Assembly (NCBI GenBank): GCA_050015275.1
Contig: JBEKBS010000003.1
Span: 1-64,000 of the forward strand
Direction: 5' to 3'
From: DATKJS01 sp050015275
Lineage (GTDB): Bacteria > Acidobacteriota > Aminicenantia > Aminicenantales > Saccharicenantaceae
Length of the DNA: 64,000 nucleotides
Part shown: in pieces, positions 32,882 to 42,985 of the stretch
Numbering within the stretch: the stretch's first letter is position 1
Layout of the letters: each line of letters starts with the position of its first letter
Program-made: the position numbers and the translations under genes
The notes under the pieces: model-generated
Database searches by the model: none
What the model saw: only the letters and a program-made list of their open reading frames with translations
What the model was told of the DNA's origin: nothing

Positions 32882-35644
32882 CTAAAACATATTTCCGATC
32901 GTGAAGAAAAAGTATGGCGTCTTCTTCCGCGTCTGCGGCGGGACGAGGTCCACCTGAGGCGTATGGACATTCCATGCGAGCTCGAACCGCACCGGGCCGA
33001 GCGGGGTCTTGTAGCGGATCCCCAGCCCGGCAGCCTCCTCCAGGTCTCCGATATGGACGTCCGAAAGATAGCTGAAAACATTGCCGACGTCGAAAAAGAC
33101 GGCTCCCGATAGATCCTTGAAGCCCGGAATGAGGGGGAAGCGCATTTCGGCGTTCAGCAGGAAAAGCGCCCGGCCTCCATCGGGATACCCGGTCTCCGCA
33201 TCTTTCGGGCCGAGGTAGTCGAACCATTCTCCCCGGAAGGAATTGCTGCCGCCCGCGAAGAACCTCTCGGGAACCGAGATCTCGCCCTGGGCGAGGCCGA
33301 CGCGGACGAGCAGGCTGAAGTGGACTTGCGGGATCACGGGCTTGAAATACTGGAGCTTGAAAAAGGTCTTCCAGTAGTCCGATTCCGTCCCGAGGAGCGG
33401 CTTGGCGAGTTCGGACTCGACACTCAGGAAATACCCTTTCTCCGGGTTCAACGAGTCATCCCGCTTGTCCAGGGCCACGGTGACCGAGACGAGGCTCGTG
33501 GAATAATGCTGGAGCCGGACATCGATTTCGGATTCGGGGATCTGGAGGTCCGAGAGATCCGTGCGGCTCCAGCTGAGGGCCCCGATCAGGATGAAGTGGG
33601 GAGCGAGCGGCCGGGACAGGTTGAAGCTGACGCCACGCCGGTCGAAAGTGTAGCTCGTCCGGTCCTCCTTCTCGATCCAGCCGAGGAGGGCCGGGCGGAG
33701 GGCCGCGCCGAACAGGTAGGGCTGGTTCCAGGAGAGGATGGCCCGGCGCTCGACATCGCTGTACTGGCCGACGAGACTCAGCGCGGCCGCCATCCCGAAG
33801 ACGTTGCTCCGGATGTATTCGCCGGTCGCACTGGGCCTGAACTGGACCGGCTCCGATGACGGGATGGCGTTCCTCGATTCAAACCCGAGCCCGGCGCCCG
33901 CGTAGTTCGCCTCGCCCTCCTGAACGGTCACGACGAGGTTTTCCTTTCCGGGTTCGGTCAGGATCTCGTCCGTCCTGACCTCCGAAAAAACGCCAAGCCG
34001 CTCCAGGCGCCTCTTGCTCTCCTGGATGAGGGACAGATCCGCCGGCCCGCCCTTCCTGACCCGGAGTTCCTTCTCGATGACCGCCAGGCGGGTCAGCCTG
34101 TTCCCCGTGATCAGGATGTTCTCGATGGTCACGGGAGTGCCCTCATTGATCTCGAAGGTCAGGGCGAAGAGGTTCGCCCCCGCTGACTCGACCCGAGGGG
34201 TGATCTTCGTCCCCCGGATACCATGGTTGAGGTAAAAGCTGTCGATGATCCCGGCATCCCGCTGGACGTTGGGAGGGAAAAAAGGCCCGCCTTTGACGCT
34301 GACGAGTTCCTTGAGGATCGTCTGGGGCGGGAAGAGATGCGTCCCCGTCAGGGTGATGGATTGGATCGTCCGGTGCGGTCCCTCCTCGATCTTCAGGATG
34401 GCGTTGACGCTCAGGCCGTCCCTGGGCAGTTCCAGCTCGGCCCGGACATCCGGGAAACCGTTCGTCCGGTAGAAATATTCGATCTCCTGCGGCAAGGCGA
34501 ACAGCCGGTCATAGCTCAGGAGGGAGAAGAACAGGGCCCGTTCGCTGACGAGCAGTTCCTCCCTGAGCTTCTTGGCGCTGAACGACTTCAAGCCTTCGAA
34601 CGATATCTTCTTGATGCTGTATTTCTTGCCCGGGACAACGTCATACACGACGCGTATCTCGTTCTCCGTCCTCTCGATCCGGCTCTTCAGGGTCGCGTAG
34701 ACGTAGCCTTTTTTCCTGAGGTAGTTCAAAACCCGGACCTCTCCTTCGGCAAGGCCCCAGTCCTCGAAAATCCTCTCCTCCCAGATCGGGGCCAGGAGGC
34801 TCGAGGGGACACGGGCGCCGTTGACGACAATGGCGATCTTTTCGCGCGGCTGAACATCGAGGACAAGGGCGACGGTCCGCCGGCCGTCATCGAAGCGCTC
34901 GGCGGCGAGCTGGATCTCGGATCGCATGTATCCCAGCGACGTGTAGTAGGCCTCGAGGACTTGGATGTCTTTGTCGAGGCGGGAAGGGATGTAGAGTTCG
35001 CCCTTCCGGCTTTTCATCCGGGTGATGAGGTTCCCGAGAGGGACGACCGTCGGGCCTTGGATTTCGAGCGAGCCGATCCGGTATCTCTTCCACCCGCTGA
35101 TCCTGAAATACACGTCCGTCCGCGGGGCGTTCTGGTCCTTTCGCGTCGAGGGCACGACGCTGGCGCCGAAATAACCCTCACGCCTCAGCCCTTCCTCGAG
35201 TTCCTCGACCGCCCTCGGCAGGCGGTCTTCGACGAAGTCGCTCCCGGCCTGCAGGGATTCCACGGTTTCCCTCAGCTTGGAAGCCCTGACCCCGATGCCC
35301 TGAAAATGAAGGCCCCGGATGATGAGGTCCTGGGTGAGGTCGAAGACAAGCTCCACCTTCTCCTCTCCGCTCCGGGTGACGCGAATATCTGAAAAAAGCC
35401 CGGTCTTGTAGACCTGCTTGACCACCCGGTCGATCCCCGCGGGGGAATACGTGTCGCCCGGCTTGAAGGGGACGAGGTCGGCGAGGGCTTTCCGCGCGAG
35501 CCGGCCGTCCACCCTGACGATGACTTTTGATATGACAGGAAGCGCTGAGTCCTGGGAGAGGCCCCTGGGCGGCGCTGCAAGGAGCGCCAAGGTCCCAAGG
35601 ACTCCGATGGTCCGGAGGATCGGGCGGGGCGGGCACCGGATCAT
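32882..35644 (-). CDS. bamA: Outer-membrane assembly protein BamA (Omp85) with about seven POTRA repeats
   Basis: The 920-aa protein inserts beta-barrel proteins into the outer membrane. After a signal peptide (about 1-30), I count seven consecutive POTRA-like units. They start near ISKVIVRVDG, IIRGLHFQG, RIGSLEIQG, KIAIVVNGA, SIKKISFEG, TIQSITLTG and TIENILITG. The C-terminal barrel starts at about residue 577 and carries FRGEWF, the family's (V/F)RG motif in loop 6. It ends in aromatic residues (FFFTIGNMF), as barrel proteins do. It directly follows tamB, so it may serve as partner for both systems. Confidence 0.93.
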   Translation of the reverse strand: MIRCPPRPILRTIGVLGTLALLAAPPRGLSQDSALPVISKVIVRVDGRLARKALADLVPFKPGDTYSPAGIDRVVKQVYKTGLFSDIRVTRSGEEKVELVFDLTQDLIIRGLHFQGIGVRASKLRETVESLQAGSDFVEDRLPRAVEELEEGLRREGYFGASVVPSTRKDQNAPRTDVYFRISGWKRYRIGSLEIQGPTVVPLGNLITRMKSRKGELYIPSRLDKDIQVLEAYYTSLGYMRSEIQLAAERFDDGRRTVALVLDVQPREKIAIVVNGARVPSSLLAPIWEERIFEDWGLAEGEVRVLNYLRKKGYVYATLKSRIERTENEIRVVYDVVPGKKYSIKKISFEGLKSFSAKKLREELLVSERALFFSLLSYDRLFALPQEIEYFYRTNGFPDVRAELELPRDGLSVNAILKIEEGPHRTIQSITLTGTHLFPPQTILKELVSVKGGPFFPPNVQRDAGIIDSFYLNHGIRGTKITPRVESAGANLFALTFEINEGTPVTIENILITGNRLTRLAVIEKELRVRKGGPADLSLIQESKRRLERLGVFSEVRTDEILTEPGKENLVVTVQEGEANYAGAGLGFESRNAIPSSEPVQFRPSATGEYIRSNVFGMAAALSLVGQYSDVERRAILSWNQPYLFGAALRPALLGWIEKEDRTSYTFDRRGVSFNLSRPLAPHFILIGALSWSRTDLSDLQIPESEIDVRLQHYSTSLVSVTVALDKRDDSLNPEKGYFLSVESELAKPLLGTESDYWKTFFKLQYFKPVIPQVHFSLLVRVGLAQGEISVPERFFAGGSNSFRGEWFDYLGPKDAETGYPDGGRALFLLNAEMRFPLIPGFKDLSGAVFFDVGNVFSYLSDVHIGDLEEAAGLGIRYKTPLGPVRFELAWNVHTPQVDLVPPQTRKKTPYFFFTIGNMF

Positions 35645-35645
35645 C

Positions 35646-38600
35646 TCAGAACCTCTTCCTGAACTTGAGCTCGAAGTTGACCCGGCCCTGCTCGTCGCGG
35701 ACTCCCACGAGCGAAAAATCGTTGCTGGCTTCCCATTCGGCCTGGTAGATTTCCTCCCGTTGCGTCGCCAGGTTGGTGGAATAAATGAAGATCAGGTTCC
35801 GCGAGAGCTTCTTGCCCAGGGTGAGGCGGGCCGTCATGGCGGCCGACGTGCTTGTGACAAAGGGGTCGATCCTGAACCGGTCCAGGCTGAAGAGGCTCTC
35901 GGCCCCTTTCTTGGCCTGGTCGGCGAGCTGGAACGACACGAGCGAGGCCGTGCTCAGGGTCGTGCTCCGTTCGGGATCATACGAGTAGCTACCCTGGAAG
36001 GCCTCGCCTAGAGCCAGGAGGGACAGGACGTCCTCCGGCGGCATCGGCGGCGAGGAGGTGAACTCCGGCTTGAGACGGCTGGCCGTTCCGCTGATGGCCA
36101 TCGTCACCCGGTAGTCCTTGACGTACGTTTCGGCGCGGACTTCCACGTAGGGCTCGACGCTGGCCGGGTTGAAAAAGCTCAGACGTCCCTTGATGATCCT
36201 GAAGTCCTGGTCCTGGAATTTGACGTTCCCCTTCAGTACCTCGATGTCCCCGAGGAGGACCGGGTCGTCGATGCCGCCGGTGACGGAGAGGTCGAAGCGG
36301 CCGCTGACGCGGCCGAGGGAATTGTCCATCAGGGCATTGTCGGTCGCCCGCAGGTGGAGGTTCAGCGAGAGGTTGTCGAAAAAGCCAGGTTCCCGGTTCG
36401 GCGAGAAGTAGGACTGGGACGAAAAGCCGAATTTCTCGTAGAGCTCCCGGCGCCAGGTGAGCCGCTTGATCAGGAAATCGCCGTCCAGCACGAACTGGCC
36501 GCTGTCCTTGATGAGATGGGCGCTGCCGTCCACGATGGCCCTCGTCCGCTCGAGCGGGGCGACAAGCATGTCCTTGCCATCCATAGCCACGTCGATCGTT
36601 TCGACGCCCGACGGGCCGAGGCCGATCTGACCGGACCCCTTGACGTCCCCGCCTCCCAGTTTCCCCTTGACCTCGTTGATAGTGATCCGCCCATCCTCGA
36701 TCTGGGCCGCTCCCGAGTAATCGGTGACGGCGTGGGCGAAACCGGGGAACGGCATCAGCGGGCCCTGGATATTGACCGTGCTCGAGACGTGAGGCGAAGG
36801 CCTGGCGCCGCTGATGTCCGCCGTGAAGTCCAAGCGTCCTTTCGCTCCCGTCCACGGCAGCAGGAGGTCGAGGTTCGTCCAGTGCCCCGTGATGCTCGCG
36901 GTCAGGGAATCCTCGCCGACCGGAAGGCTGAGGCGGGCCCGGATCTCGTTATCTCCGGGAAGGAAGTCGCTCTTGAGGTCCAAGGTGATGTGGTCCCGGA
37001 CATAATCCAAGTTAAAGTCTCCCGCGGCCTCGGTTTTCTGGATGGGCGGAAGGAGAAAGTCCTTGACGGTGAACCGGCCCGTGAGCCTGTCTTTCCCGAA
37101 GAACCCCTTGCCGCCGACGTCCAGCGAAAGAAGGCCATTCACTTTCGGGGAGAGGCGCGCGAGGTCGATACCCTGCGCGTGGAGGTCGGCGTCGAAGGCC
37201 TGGTTGGCCGTGCCGAAAAGGGCACGGCCCCGGACCCGGCCGCCATAGAAGTCGAACCCGATCTCGGGGAAGGACAGGGTCCCGTCCTTCCACTCGAGCC
37301 GGCCCGTGACGTTGCTGAACGTCTGGCCGTAGCCCCGGACTTCGGGGCTCGTGAACGTCCCGCTGACAGTCTGGCTCGTCAGGGTCTGGACGACGTGGAA
37401 ATCGCCTGCGGCCCGGCCCGCGAGGGAGACGGGAATCTGGAGCGCCGCGAAGATCTTGGTCACCTCACCCTCCGCGCTCCGGATATCGGCTTCGGTCTTG
37501 GAGGCATCGACGGAAACCTGGATATCCGCCTTGAGGTCGGAGTCCTCGGCCCGGAACTTGCCCTGGAAGCCCTCGTCGAGGATGACGGCCTCACCCTCGA
37601 CGTAGGCCGCGTTGAAGAGGTCGAACCCGCCCGGCTCGAAGGACCCCTTGATCGCGACCCTGGGATTGAGCATGCTTCCGGTCAGCCGGACATCGGCAAA
37701 CCCGGCCCCTCGGATCTCCGGGAAAACGAACGGCTTGCCCAAGGCCAGGGAAACGAACTCCCGGGCCTGCTTGAGGTCCGTCACCGTTCCCCGGATGTCG
37801 GTGTCCACGTTGCCGCCGATCCGAAGGGCCGCTCGGGCCTCGAGGCGGGCGAAGTTGGATTGGATGTCCCGCGTCGTGATCTCCAGGTCTTGGGTCTTTA
37901 GGTTCACCCGGACCTTCACATTCCCCCGGAAGGAAAACCGGTCTCCCTCTCTGTCGAGCGTCTGGTCGCGGAATTCGGCGTCGGCATCCAGCTTATCGTT
38001 CTCCAGGCTGAACGTGCCCCAGGCCGGGGACTTCACCGGCCAGGCGAGGCCGAGATCCTTCATGATCGGGTCGAGGCGGCCGCCGCTGACCCTCCCCTCC
38101 ACGCGGCCTCCATGGAACGAGACCGAAACCGATTCGGCGGGCAGGCCGGGCTTCTGGATATCGACGTCCACCGTCCCGCCCGTTCCGAAACGGAGGTCGA
38201 GACGGCCGCGGAGCCGGCCCATGGGAAGCCCGCTGATGGAGATCCTGTCCCCGCCGACGTCGGAATTGAAGGAAACCCGGCCGGCCTTGCGGACGAGCCT
38301 GCCCTGGCCGCCGGCCTTGCCCTTCCATTGGAAAGGGAGGTTGAGGAGGGGGGCGGCGTAGGCCATCTCGACCTCGAAACGCGTGTCGATGTCGAACTCC
38401 GGGTCCCGCAGGTTCTTGAGCCGGCCCTCCCCTTTCACGGCGATGTCCGGCCCTTCGATCGTCAGCCTCTGGATCCTGACCTCTTCACCCCGTCCGGTGA
38501 GGGCGATGTTGAGGCTGCCGCCGAACTCGAGCTTCTCCGGGATCGACGTGAACGTGCTCTTTTCTGCCGTCGCCCTCAGAATGAACCTGTCGCCCTGCTG

Positions 38601-39101
38601 GGTGAACAGGGCCTTGATGCCTCCGGCTTCGAAAAACGCCTGTTCGCTTTCAAAGGAGAACGTGCCGTCCTGGATGAGCCCCCGTTCGATGGTAAACGGC
38701 AGGGACAGGGGGAGTTTCGGCCTCCGGCCCGGGGCCGGAGGCGTTTCCGGCCGAAGCCTGATCTGGGGCCCATCAAGCAGGATGTTGACCGACTTCTCGT
38801 TCCGCAGGAGCGAGAGGAAGGGAAGCTCGATCCTGACCCGCCGCGCCCGAAAGAGCGGCGGGCCCGCGATCGAGCGGACGTCCTCCAGGATTATGGCCGG
38901 CGGGAAGTAGGACATCCGGAGCTCGCCGTACCGGAAGGCTTTCTGGACTTCGCTCCGGAGCTGGCCCAAGAAAATGTTCTTTCCGACGACGACGCTCCCA
39001 AAAAGGACGGCCAGGACAAAGAAGGTGATCGCGAACCTCCGGATCCTCCGGATGAGGCTCTGGACATGACCGCGGACCCGGAGATGGGGGTGGATTCTCA
39101 C
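35646..39101 (-). CDS. tamB: TamB-family translocation and assembly protein
   Basis: The 1151-aa protein has an N-terminal membrane anchor (about 22-45), a very long run of beta-strand repeats, and a C-terminal DUF490 domain. That domain contains RFRIDPFVTS, LTLGKKLSRNLIFIYS and a final FELKFRKRF. Such proteins span the periplasm, move lipids to the outer membrane and help the Omp85 partner. Its ATG overlaps the transaldolase stop as ATGA, and bamA follows with a 1-bp gap. Confidence 0.93.
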   Translation of the reverse strand: MRIHPHLRVRGHVQSLIRRIRRFAITFFVLAVLFGSVVVGKNIFLGQLRSEVQKAFRYGELRMSYFPPAIILEDVRSIAGPPLFRARRVRIELPFLSLLRNEKSVNILLDGPQIRLRPETPPAPGRRPKLPLSLPFTIERGLIQDGTFSFESEQAFFEAGGIKALFTQQGDRFILRATAEKSTFTSIPEKLEFGGSLNIALTGRGEEVRIQRLTIEGPDIAVKGEGRLKNLRDPEFDIDTRFEVEMAYAAPLLNLPFQWKGKAGGQGRLVRKAGRVSFNSDVGGDRISISGLPMGRLRGRLDLRFGTGGTVDVDIQKPGLPAESVSVSFHGGRVEGRVSGGRLDPIMKDLGLAWPVKSPAWGTFSLENDKLDADAEFRDQTLDREGDRFSFRGNVKVRVNLKTQDLEITTRDIQSNFARLEARAALRIGGNVDTDIRGTVTDLKQAREFVSLALGKPFVFPEIRGAGFADVRLTGSMLNPRVAIKGSFEPGGFDLFNAAYVEGEAVILDEGFQGKFRAEDSDLKADIQVSVDASKTEADIRSAEGEVTKIFAALQIPVSLAGRAAGDFHVVQTLTSQTVSGTFTSPEVRGYGQTFSNVTGRLEWKDGTLSFPEIGFDFYGGRVRGRALFGTANQAFDADLHAQGIDLARLSPKVNGLLSLDVGGKGFFGKDRLTGRFTVKDFLLPPIQKTEAAGDFNLDYVRDHITLDLKSDFLPGDNEIRARLSLPVGEDSLTASITGHWTNLDLLLPWTGAKGRLDFTADISGARPSPHVSSTVNIQGPLMPFPGFAHAVTDYSGAAQIEDGRITINEVKGKLGGGDVKGSGQIGLGPSGVETIDVAMDGKDMLVAPLERTRAIVDGSAHLIKDSGQFVLDGDFLIKRLTWRRELYEKFGFSSQSYFSPNREPGFFDNLSLNLHLRATDNALMDNSLGRVSGRFDLSVTGGIDDPVLLGDIEVLKGNVKFQDQDFRIIKGRLSFFNPASVEPYVEVRAETYVKDYRVTMAISGTASRLKPEFTSSPPMPPEDVLSLLALGEAFQGSYSYDPERSTTLSTASLVSFQLADQAKKGAESLFSLDRFRIDPFVTSTSAAMTARLTLGKKLSRNLIFIYSTNLATQREEIYQAEWEASNDFSLVGVRDEQGRVNFELKFRKRF

Positions 39102-39742
39102 GTCCGGACTTTCCTCCAGTCGGCGAGGAACCGCTCGATGCCGGCGTCCGTGAGGGGGTGGCGGACGAGCTTCGTCATGACCGAGTACGGGATGGTGGCG
39201 ATGTCGGCCCCGAGGAGAGCGGCCTCCACCACGTGCCTCGGGTGGCGGACGCTGGCCACGATGACCTCGGTCTCGATCCTGTAGTTCTCGAAGATCGTGA
39301 CGATCTCCTCGATGAGCGCCATGCCGTCCTCCGAGGCATCGTCGAGACGGCCGATGAACGGGCTGACGAACCTGGCCCCGGCCTTGGCGGCGAGCAGGGC
39401 CTGACTGGCCGAGAAGACGAGGGTCATGTTGACCGCGATCCCCTCGGCGGCCAGCGCCTTCGTCGCCTTCAGACCTTCCAGGCCGACCGGGATCTTGATG
39501 ACGACGTTGGAGGCGATCCCGGCCAGCCGCCTGGCTTCGGGGACGATCTCGTCGGCCTTGGTCGAGACGGCCTCCGCGGAGACGGGGCCGGGGACGATGG
39601 CGCAGATCTCCCTGATGAGGTCCTCGAACGTCCCCCTCTCCTTCGATACGAGGGTGGGGTTCGTGGTCACTCCGTCGAGGATGCCCCAGCTCTGGACCTC
39701 GCGGATCTCATCCAGGTTGGCCGTATCCAGAAAGAATTTCAT
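39098..39742 (-). CDS. tal: Transaldolase, short TalC/FSA type
   Basis: The 214-aa enzyme transfers dihydroxyacetone units or cleaves fructose-6-phosphate. It starts MKFFLDTANLDEI, has DGVTTNPTLVSKE, and carries the Schiff-base lysine in NVVIKIPVGLEGLKA. Length and motifs fit the small bacterial transaldolases. A strong AGGAGG precedes the ATG, which lies within the overlap with the FAH-family gene. It is an unexpected member of an envelope operon. Confidence 0.95.
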   Translation of the reverse strand: MKFFLDTANLDEIREVQSWGILDGVTTNPTLVSKERGTFEDLIREICAIVPGPVSAEAVSTKADEIVPEARRLAGIASNVVIKIPVGLEGLKATKALAAEGIAVNMTLVFSASQALLAAKAGARFVSPFIGRLDDASEDGMALIEEIVTIFENYRIETEVIVASVRHPRHVVEAALLGADIATIPYSVMTKLVRHPLTDAGIERFLADWRKVRT

Positions 39743-40521
39743 GCGTCCTCCTTTTCTTGCTTGGCTCGGACGAGCGTGTTCGACAGGACCCCGATCCCTT
39801 CGACCTGGACGTCCACCCGGTCGCCGGGGTTCATGGGGCCGATGCCGGATGGCGTCCCCGTGGCGATGATATCGCCTGGCAGAAGCGTCATGACCCTCGA
39901 GATGAAGCGGACAAGGAAAGGCACGGGGAAGATCAGGTTCGCCGTCGTGCCGGACTGGACGAGCTTGCCGTTGAGGAAGGTCTTGAGGTGCAGGGCCCCC
40001 GGGTCGATTCCCGTGGCGATGCAGGGCCCCACGGCGGCGAACGTATCGAAGGACTTGGCCCGCGTGAACTGGACGTCTTTGGCCTGCAGGTCGCGGGCCG
40101 TGATGTCGTTGAAGCACGTATAGCCCAGGATGTAATCTTCGACGGGGTCCTCTTCCCGGAGATGGCAGGCCTTCTTTTTGATGACCACGGCCAGCTCGCC
40201 TTCGTAGTCGACCCGCGAGGACATGGCCGGATAATGGATCTCGTCATTGGGACCGATGACGGCCGTCGACGGCTTCAGGAAGAGGAGCGGCTCCTCGGGG
40301 ACCGGGTTTCCCAATTCCTTGGCATGGTCCTGGTAGTTGCGGCCGACGGCGACGATCTTGGACGGTTCGACCGGAGGAAGGAGCTTGACCTCTCCCATCG
40401 GGATCGGACTGTCGCCGATCTTGAAATCCCGGAAAATGGACCCTTTCAGCGGAAAAAGGAACTCCTCCTTGAGGATCCCGCGGAGGATCCTCTTCCTGTA
40501 GCGGAACCGGTAGATCTTCAT
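39739..40521 (-). CDS. Fumarylacetoacetate hydrolase (FAH) family protein
   Basis: The 260-aa protein has the FAH catalytic core: KIVAVGRNYQDHAKELG, the metal ligands in DYEGELAVVIKK, FNDITARDLQ and TGTPSGIGPM. Members hydrolyse or isomerise 2-oxo acids (for example oxaloacetate or acylpyruvate), so the substrate is unknown. An N-terminal part of about 60 residues resembles the usual FAH cap. The 3' end overlaps tal by 4 bp. Confidence 0.92.
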   Translation of the reverse strand: MKIYRFRYRKRILRGILKEEFLFPLKGSIFRDFKIGDSPIPMGEVKLLPPVEPSKIVAVGRNYQDHAKELGNPVPEEPLLFLKPSTAVIGPNDEIHYPAMSSRVDYEGELAVVIKKKACHLREEDPVEDYILGYTCFNDITARDLQAKDVQFTRAKSFDTFAAVGPCIATGIDPGALHLKTFLNGKLVQSGTTANLIFPVPFLVRFISRVMTLLPGDIIATGTPSGIGPMNPGDRVDVQVEGIGVLSNTLVRAKQEKEDA

Positions 40522-40523
40522 GT

Positions 40524-41594
40524 TCAGTTCCCTTTCAGGCTCACGGGCCCGGTCTCCGTTCTGGCGCTTTCCGTCCCGTTCTTGCCCTTCGCGCTCACGG
40601 CATAGACATACGTCTTTCCTTTAAGAGCCGACGAGTCCGTGAAGGTGTTCCCGGGGAGTAGCCCCGGCGTCAGGGGATCGAATTCCGCTCCCCCCTCTTC
40701 CTTTCTCCAGACCCTGTAGCCGGCGAGGCCCTGGTCCCGCACGGGCTCCCAGCTCAGGGAAATGACGCCAGGCCCGGGGACAGCGACCAACCCGGCGGGC
40801 AGGTCTGGGGGGAAGATGTCGCGGGGCACGATGTTGCGGGCCGCGGAATCGTCGCTTTCCAGGCAGGGGTTCGTGACGGTCGCGCAGGCACGGACGGTGT
40901 AGGTATAGGACGCCCCGAATTGAAAGCTCCGGTCCTCGAAGCTCAGGCCGGCCGTCGGCGAGGGCGTCAGCTTTTCCGGCTCCGACATTCCGTCGGACCG
41001 GTAAACCGTGTAGCCCGCCACGATTGCCGGTTTGGAGCCGTCGATGTTGGCCGCCGGTGGCGTCCAGCTGATCTCGACACGGTCCTTGAGGACCCTGACG
41101 TCGCCGATCTCGGGGGGCAGCGGACAAAGCTGGATTTCGACCATGACCGGTAGGCAGAATTTTGAGGGCCGTCTGGCCGCGTCCAGGACCCTGACGGAAA
41201 AGGCCAGGTTCCGGTGCCCCGCCTGGTCTCCGGCCAACGAGTAGGCAAACCTGACGCCGCCGGGGCCGGGCCGGAGCTCGTTCGGGGCGATCCGCCTGGC
41301 CAGCCGCGCCCGTGTTCCGAAATCCCGGAGAGCCGGAGGTTTGGCCCCCGCCTCCGGCCCGGGCTCGAGGATCCAGAGCTCGGCCGCGCCGGCGGCCTTG
41401 AGCGGATGCCCGTCGATGTACTTCCCGGGATCCGTCCATTCCAGGATGATCGAGCGGCCGCGCTGGAAGGCGGTCAGGCGCTCGGCGGGCTTGGGCTCCC
41501 GGGCCAAGGGAACCTGGAGAGGGCCTTTCTTCCCGCAAGCGGACCCGAGGAGGACGGCCAGCCCGAGGGCGATAATTCCTGCAGATCGCTTCAT
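40524..41594 (-). CDS. Lipoprotein with LptM-like N-terminus and fibronectin type III domains
   Basis: The 356-aa protein has a signal peptide and lipobox GSAC. The first mature residues, CGKKGPLQVP, match the LptM/YifL pattern CGxKGPL. Two or three fibronectin type III-like domains follow, each with an ISWTPP- or ISLSWEP-type strand and a YTVRACA/YVYAVSAKG-type strand. LptM helps the LPS translocon LptDE mature in E. coli; whether this larger protein does so is unknown. It begins 1 bp inside the hslU stop. Confidence 0.8.
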   Translation of the reverse strand: MKRSAGIIALGLAVLLGSACGKKGPLQVPLAREPKPAERLTAFQRGRSIILEWTDPGKYIDGHPLKAAGAAELWILEPGPEAGAKPPALRDFGTRARLARRIAPNELRPGPGGVRFAYSLAGDQAGHRNLAFSVRVLDAARRPSKFCLPVMVEIQLCPLPPEIGDVRVLKDRVEISWTPPAANIDGSKPAIVAGYTVYRSDGMSEPEKLTPSPTAGLSFEDRSFQFGASYTYTVRACATVTNPCLESDDSAARNIVPRDIFPPDLPAGLVAVPGPGVISLSWEPVRDQGLAGYRVWRKEEGGAEFDPLTPGLLPGNTFTDSSALKGKTYVYAVSAKGKNGTESARTETGPVSLKGN

Positions 41595-42985
41595 CAGAGA
41601 ATAAACCGTCGCAAATCCTGGTCCTTGAGGATGTCTTTCAGCTGGCCCTCGACATATCCGCGGTCGATCCGGATCGACTTCTTGGCGATGTCCGGGGCCT
41701 CGAAGGAGATGTCCTCCATGACCTTTTCCATGACGGTGTGGAGCCGCCGGGCCCCGATGTTCTCCGAATCGGCGTTCACCTTCTCGGCGATCGCGGCGAT
41801 CTCGTCGACGGCGTCGGCGGTGAACTCGACAGAGACGTCCTCGGTGGCCATGAGGGCCCTGTACTGCTTAATCAGGGCGTTCTCGGGCTCCGTCAGGATC
41901 CGGACGAAATCGTCCTTGCCGAGGGACGTGAGCTCCACCCGGATGGGAAAACGCCCCTGGAGCTCGGGGATGAGGTCCGACGGCTTCGAGACATGGAAGG
42001 CTCCGGCGCCGATGAACAGGATGTGGTCCGTCCTGACGAGCCCGTAGCGCGTGTTGACGGTCGTGCCTTCGATGATGGGCAGGAGGTCGCGCTGGACCCC
42101 CTCGCGGCTGACGTCCGGCCCGTGCCCCGATTCCCGGCCGGCGATCTTGTCGACCTCATCCAGGAAAATGATGCCCGACTGTTCGACCCTCTCGATGGCC
42201 AGCCGGGAAACCTGGTCCATGTCCACGAGACGCCTCTCTTCTTCTTCGAGCAGGATCTCGCGGGCCTCCCTGATCTTCACTTTCCTCCGTTTCGACCGGC
42301 CGCCCAGGAACCCGGGGATGAGCTCCTGGATCTGGAATCCGATCTCCTCGACCCCGGAGTTGGAGAAGATCTCGAAGGGCGGCGTGCTCTTGTCCTTGAC
42401 CTCAAGCTCGACTGGCCGTTCCTCAAGGAGGCCGTCCCGGAGTTGTTTCTTCAGCTTATCCCGGGTGTCGTGGGACCTCTGGGCCTCCTCGTCGCCCGTG
42501 GCGCCGTCGGGCCCTTTGAGCGGCGGCAGGAGGATGTCCAGGAGCCGTTCCTCGACGCTCCCCAGGGCCTTCTCCTCGATCTCCGCGACTTTCTCCTGCT
42601 TGACCATATCCACGGAGATCCGGACGAGGTCCCGGATCATGGATTCCACGTCGCGCCCGACGTAGCCGACCTCCGTGAACTTGCTGGCCTCGATCTTGAG
42701 GAAGGGGGAGGAGGTGAGCTTGGCCAGCCGCCGGGAGATCTCGGTCTTGCCCACGCCCGTGGGCCCGATCATCAGGATGTTCTTGGGGGCAATCTCGTCG
42801 GCGAGCTCCGCGGGGAGCTTCCGGCGGCGGAAGCGGTTCCGGAGGGCGATGGCCACCGCCTTCTTGGCCGCCTTCTGGCCGATGATGAACTTGTCAAGCT
42901 CGGCGACGATCTCCTGGGGAGTGAGCTCGACCTCCGGGAATTCGCCGGCGGCGCCCTCGAAGCTTTCGGGGAGCGGAATGGCCAT
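41594..42985 (-). CDS. hslU: HslU, ATPase subunit of the HslUV protease
   Basis: The 463-aa AAA+ unfoldase starts with LTPQEIVAELDKFIIGQ and has Walker A GPTGVGKTEI and the pore motif VGYVGRDVESMI. An intermediate I-domain, Walker B GIIFLDEVDKIA and the C-terminal LRRFIL tail, which inserts into HslV, follow. It is complete and normal in length. TGAATG joins it directly to hslV. Confidence 0.98.
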   Translation of the reverse strand: MAIPLPESFEGAAGEFPEVELTPQEIVAELDKFIIGQKAAKKAVAIALRNRFRRRKLPAELADEIAPKNILMIGPTGVGKTEISRRLAKLTSSPFLKIEASKFTEVGYVGRDVESMIRDLVRISVDMVKQEKVAEIEEKALGSVEERLLDILLPPLKGPDGATGDEEAQRSHDTRDKLKKQLRDGLLEERPVELEVKDKSTPPFEIFSNSGVEEIGFQIQELIPGFLGGRSKRRKVKIREAREILLEEEERRLVDMDQVSRLAIERVEQSGIIFLDEVDKIAGRESGHGPDVSREGVQRDLLPIIEGTTVNTRYGLVRTDHILFIGAGAFHVSKPSDLIPELQGRFPIRVELTSLGKDDFVRILTEPENALIKQYRALMATEDVSVEFTADAVDEIAAIAEKVNADSENIGARRLHTVMEKVMEDISFEAPDIAKKSIRIDRGYVEGQLKDILKDQDLRRFIL

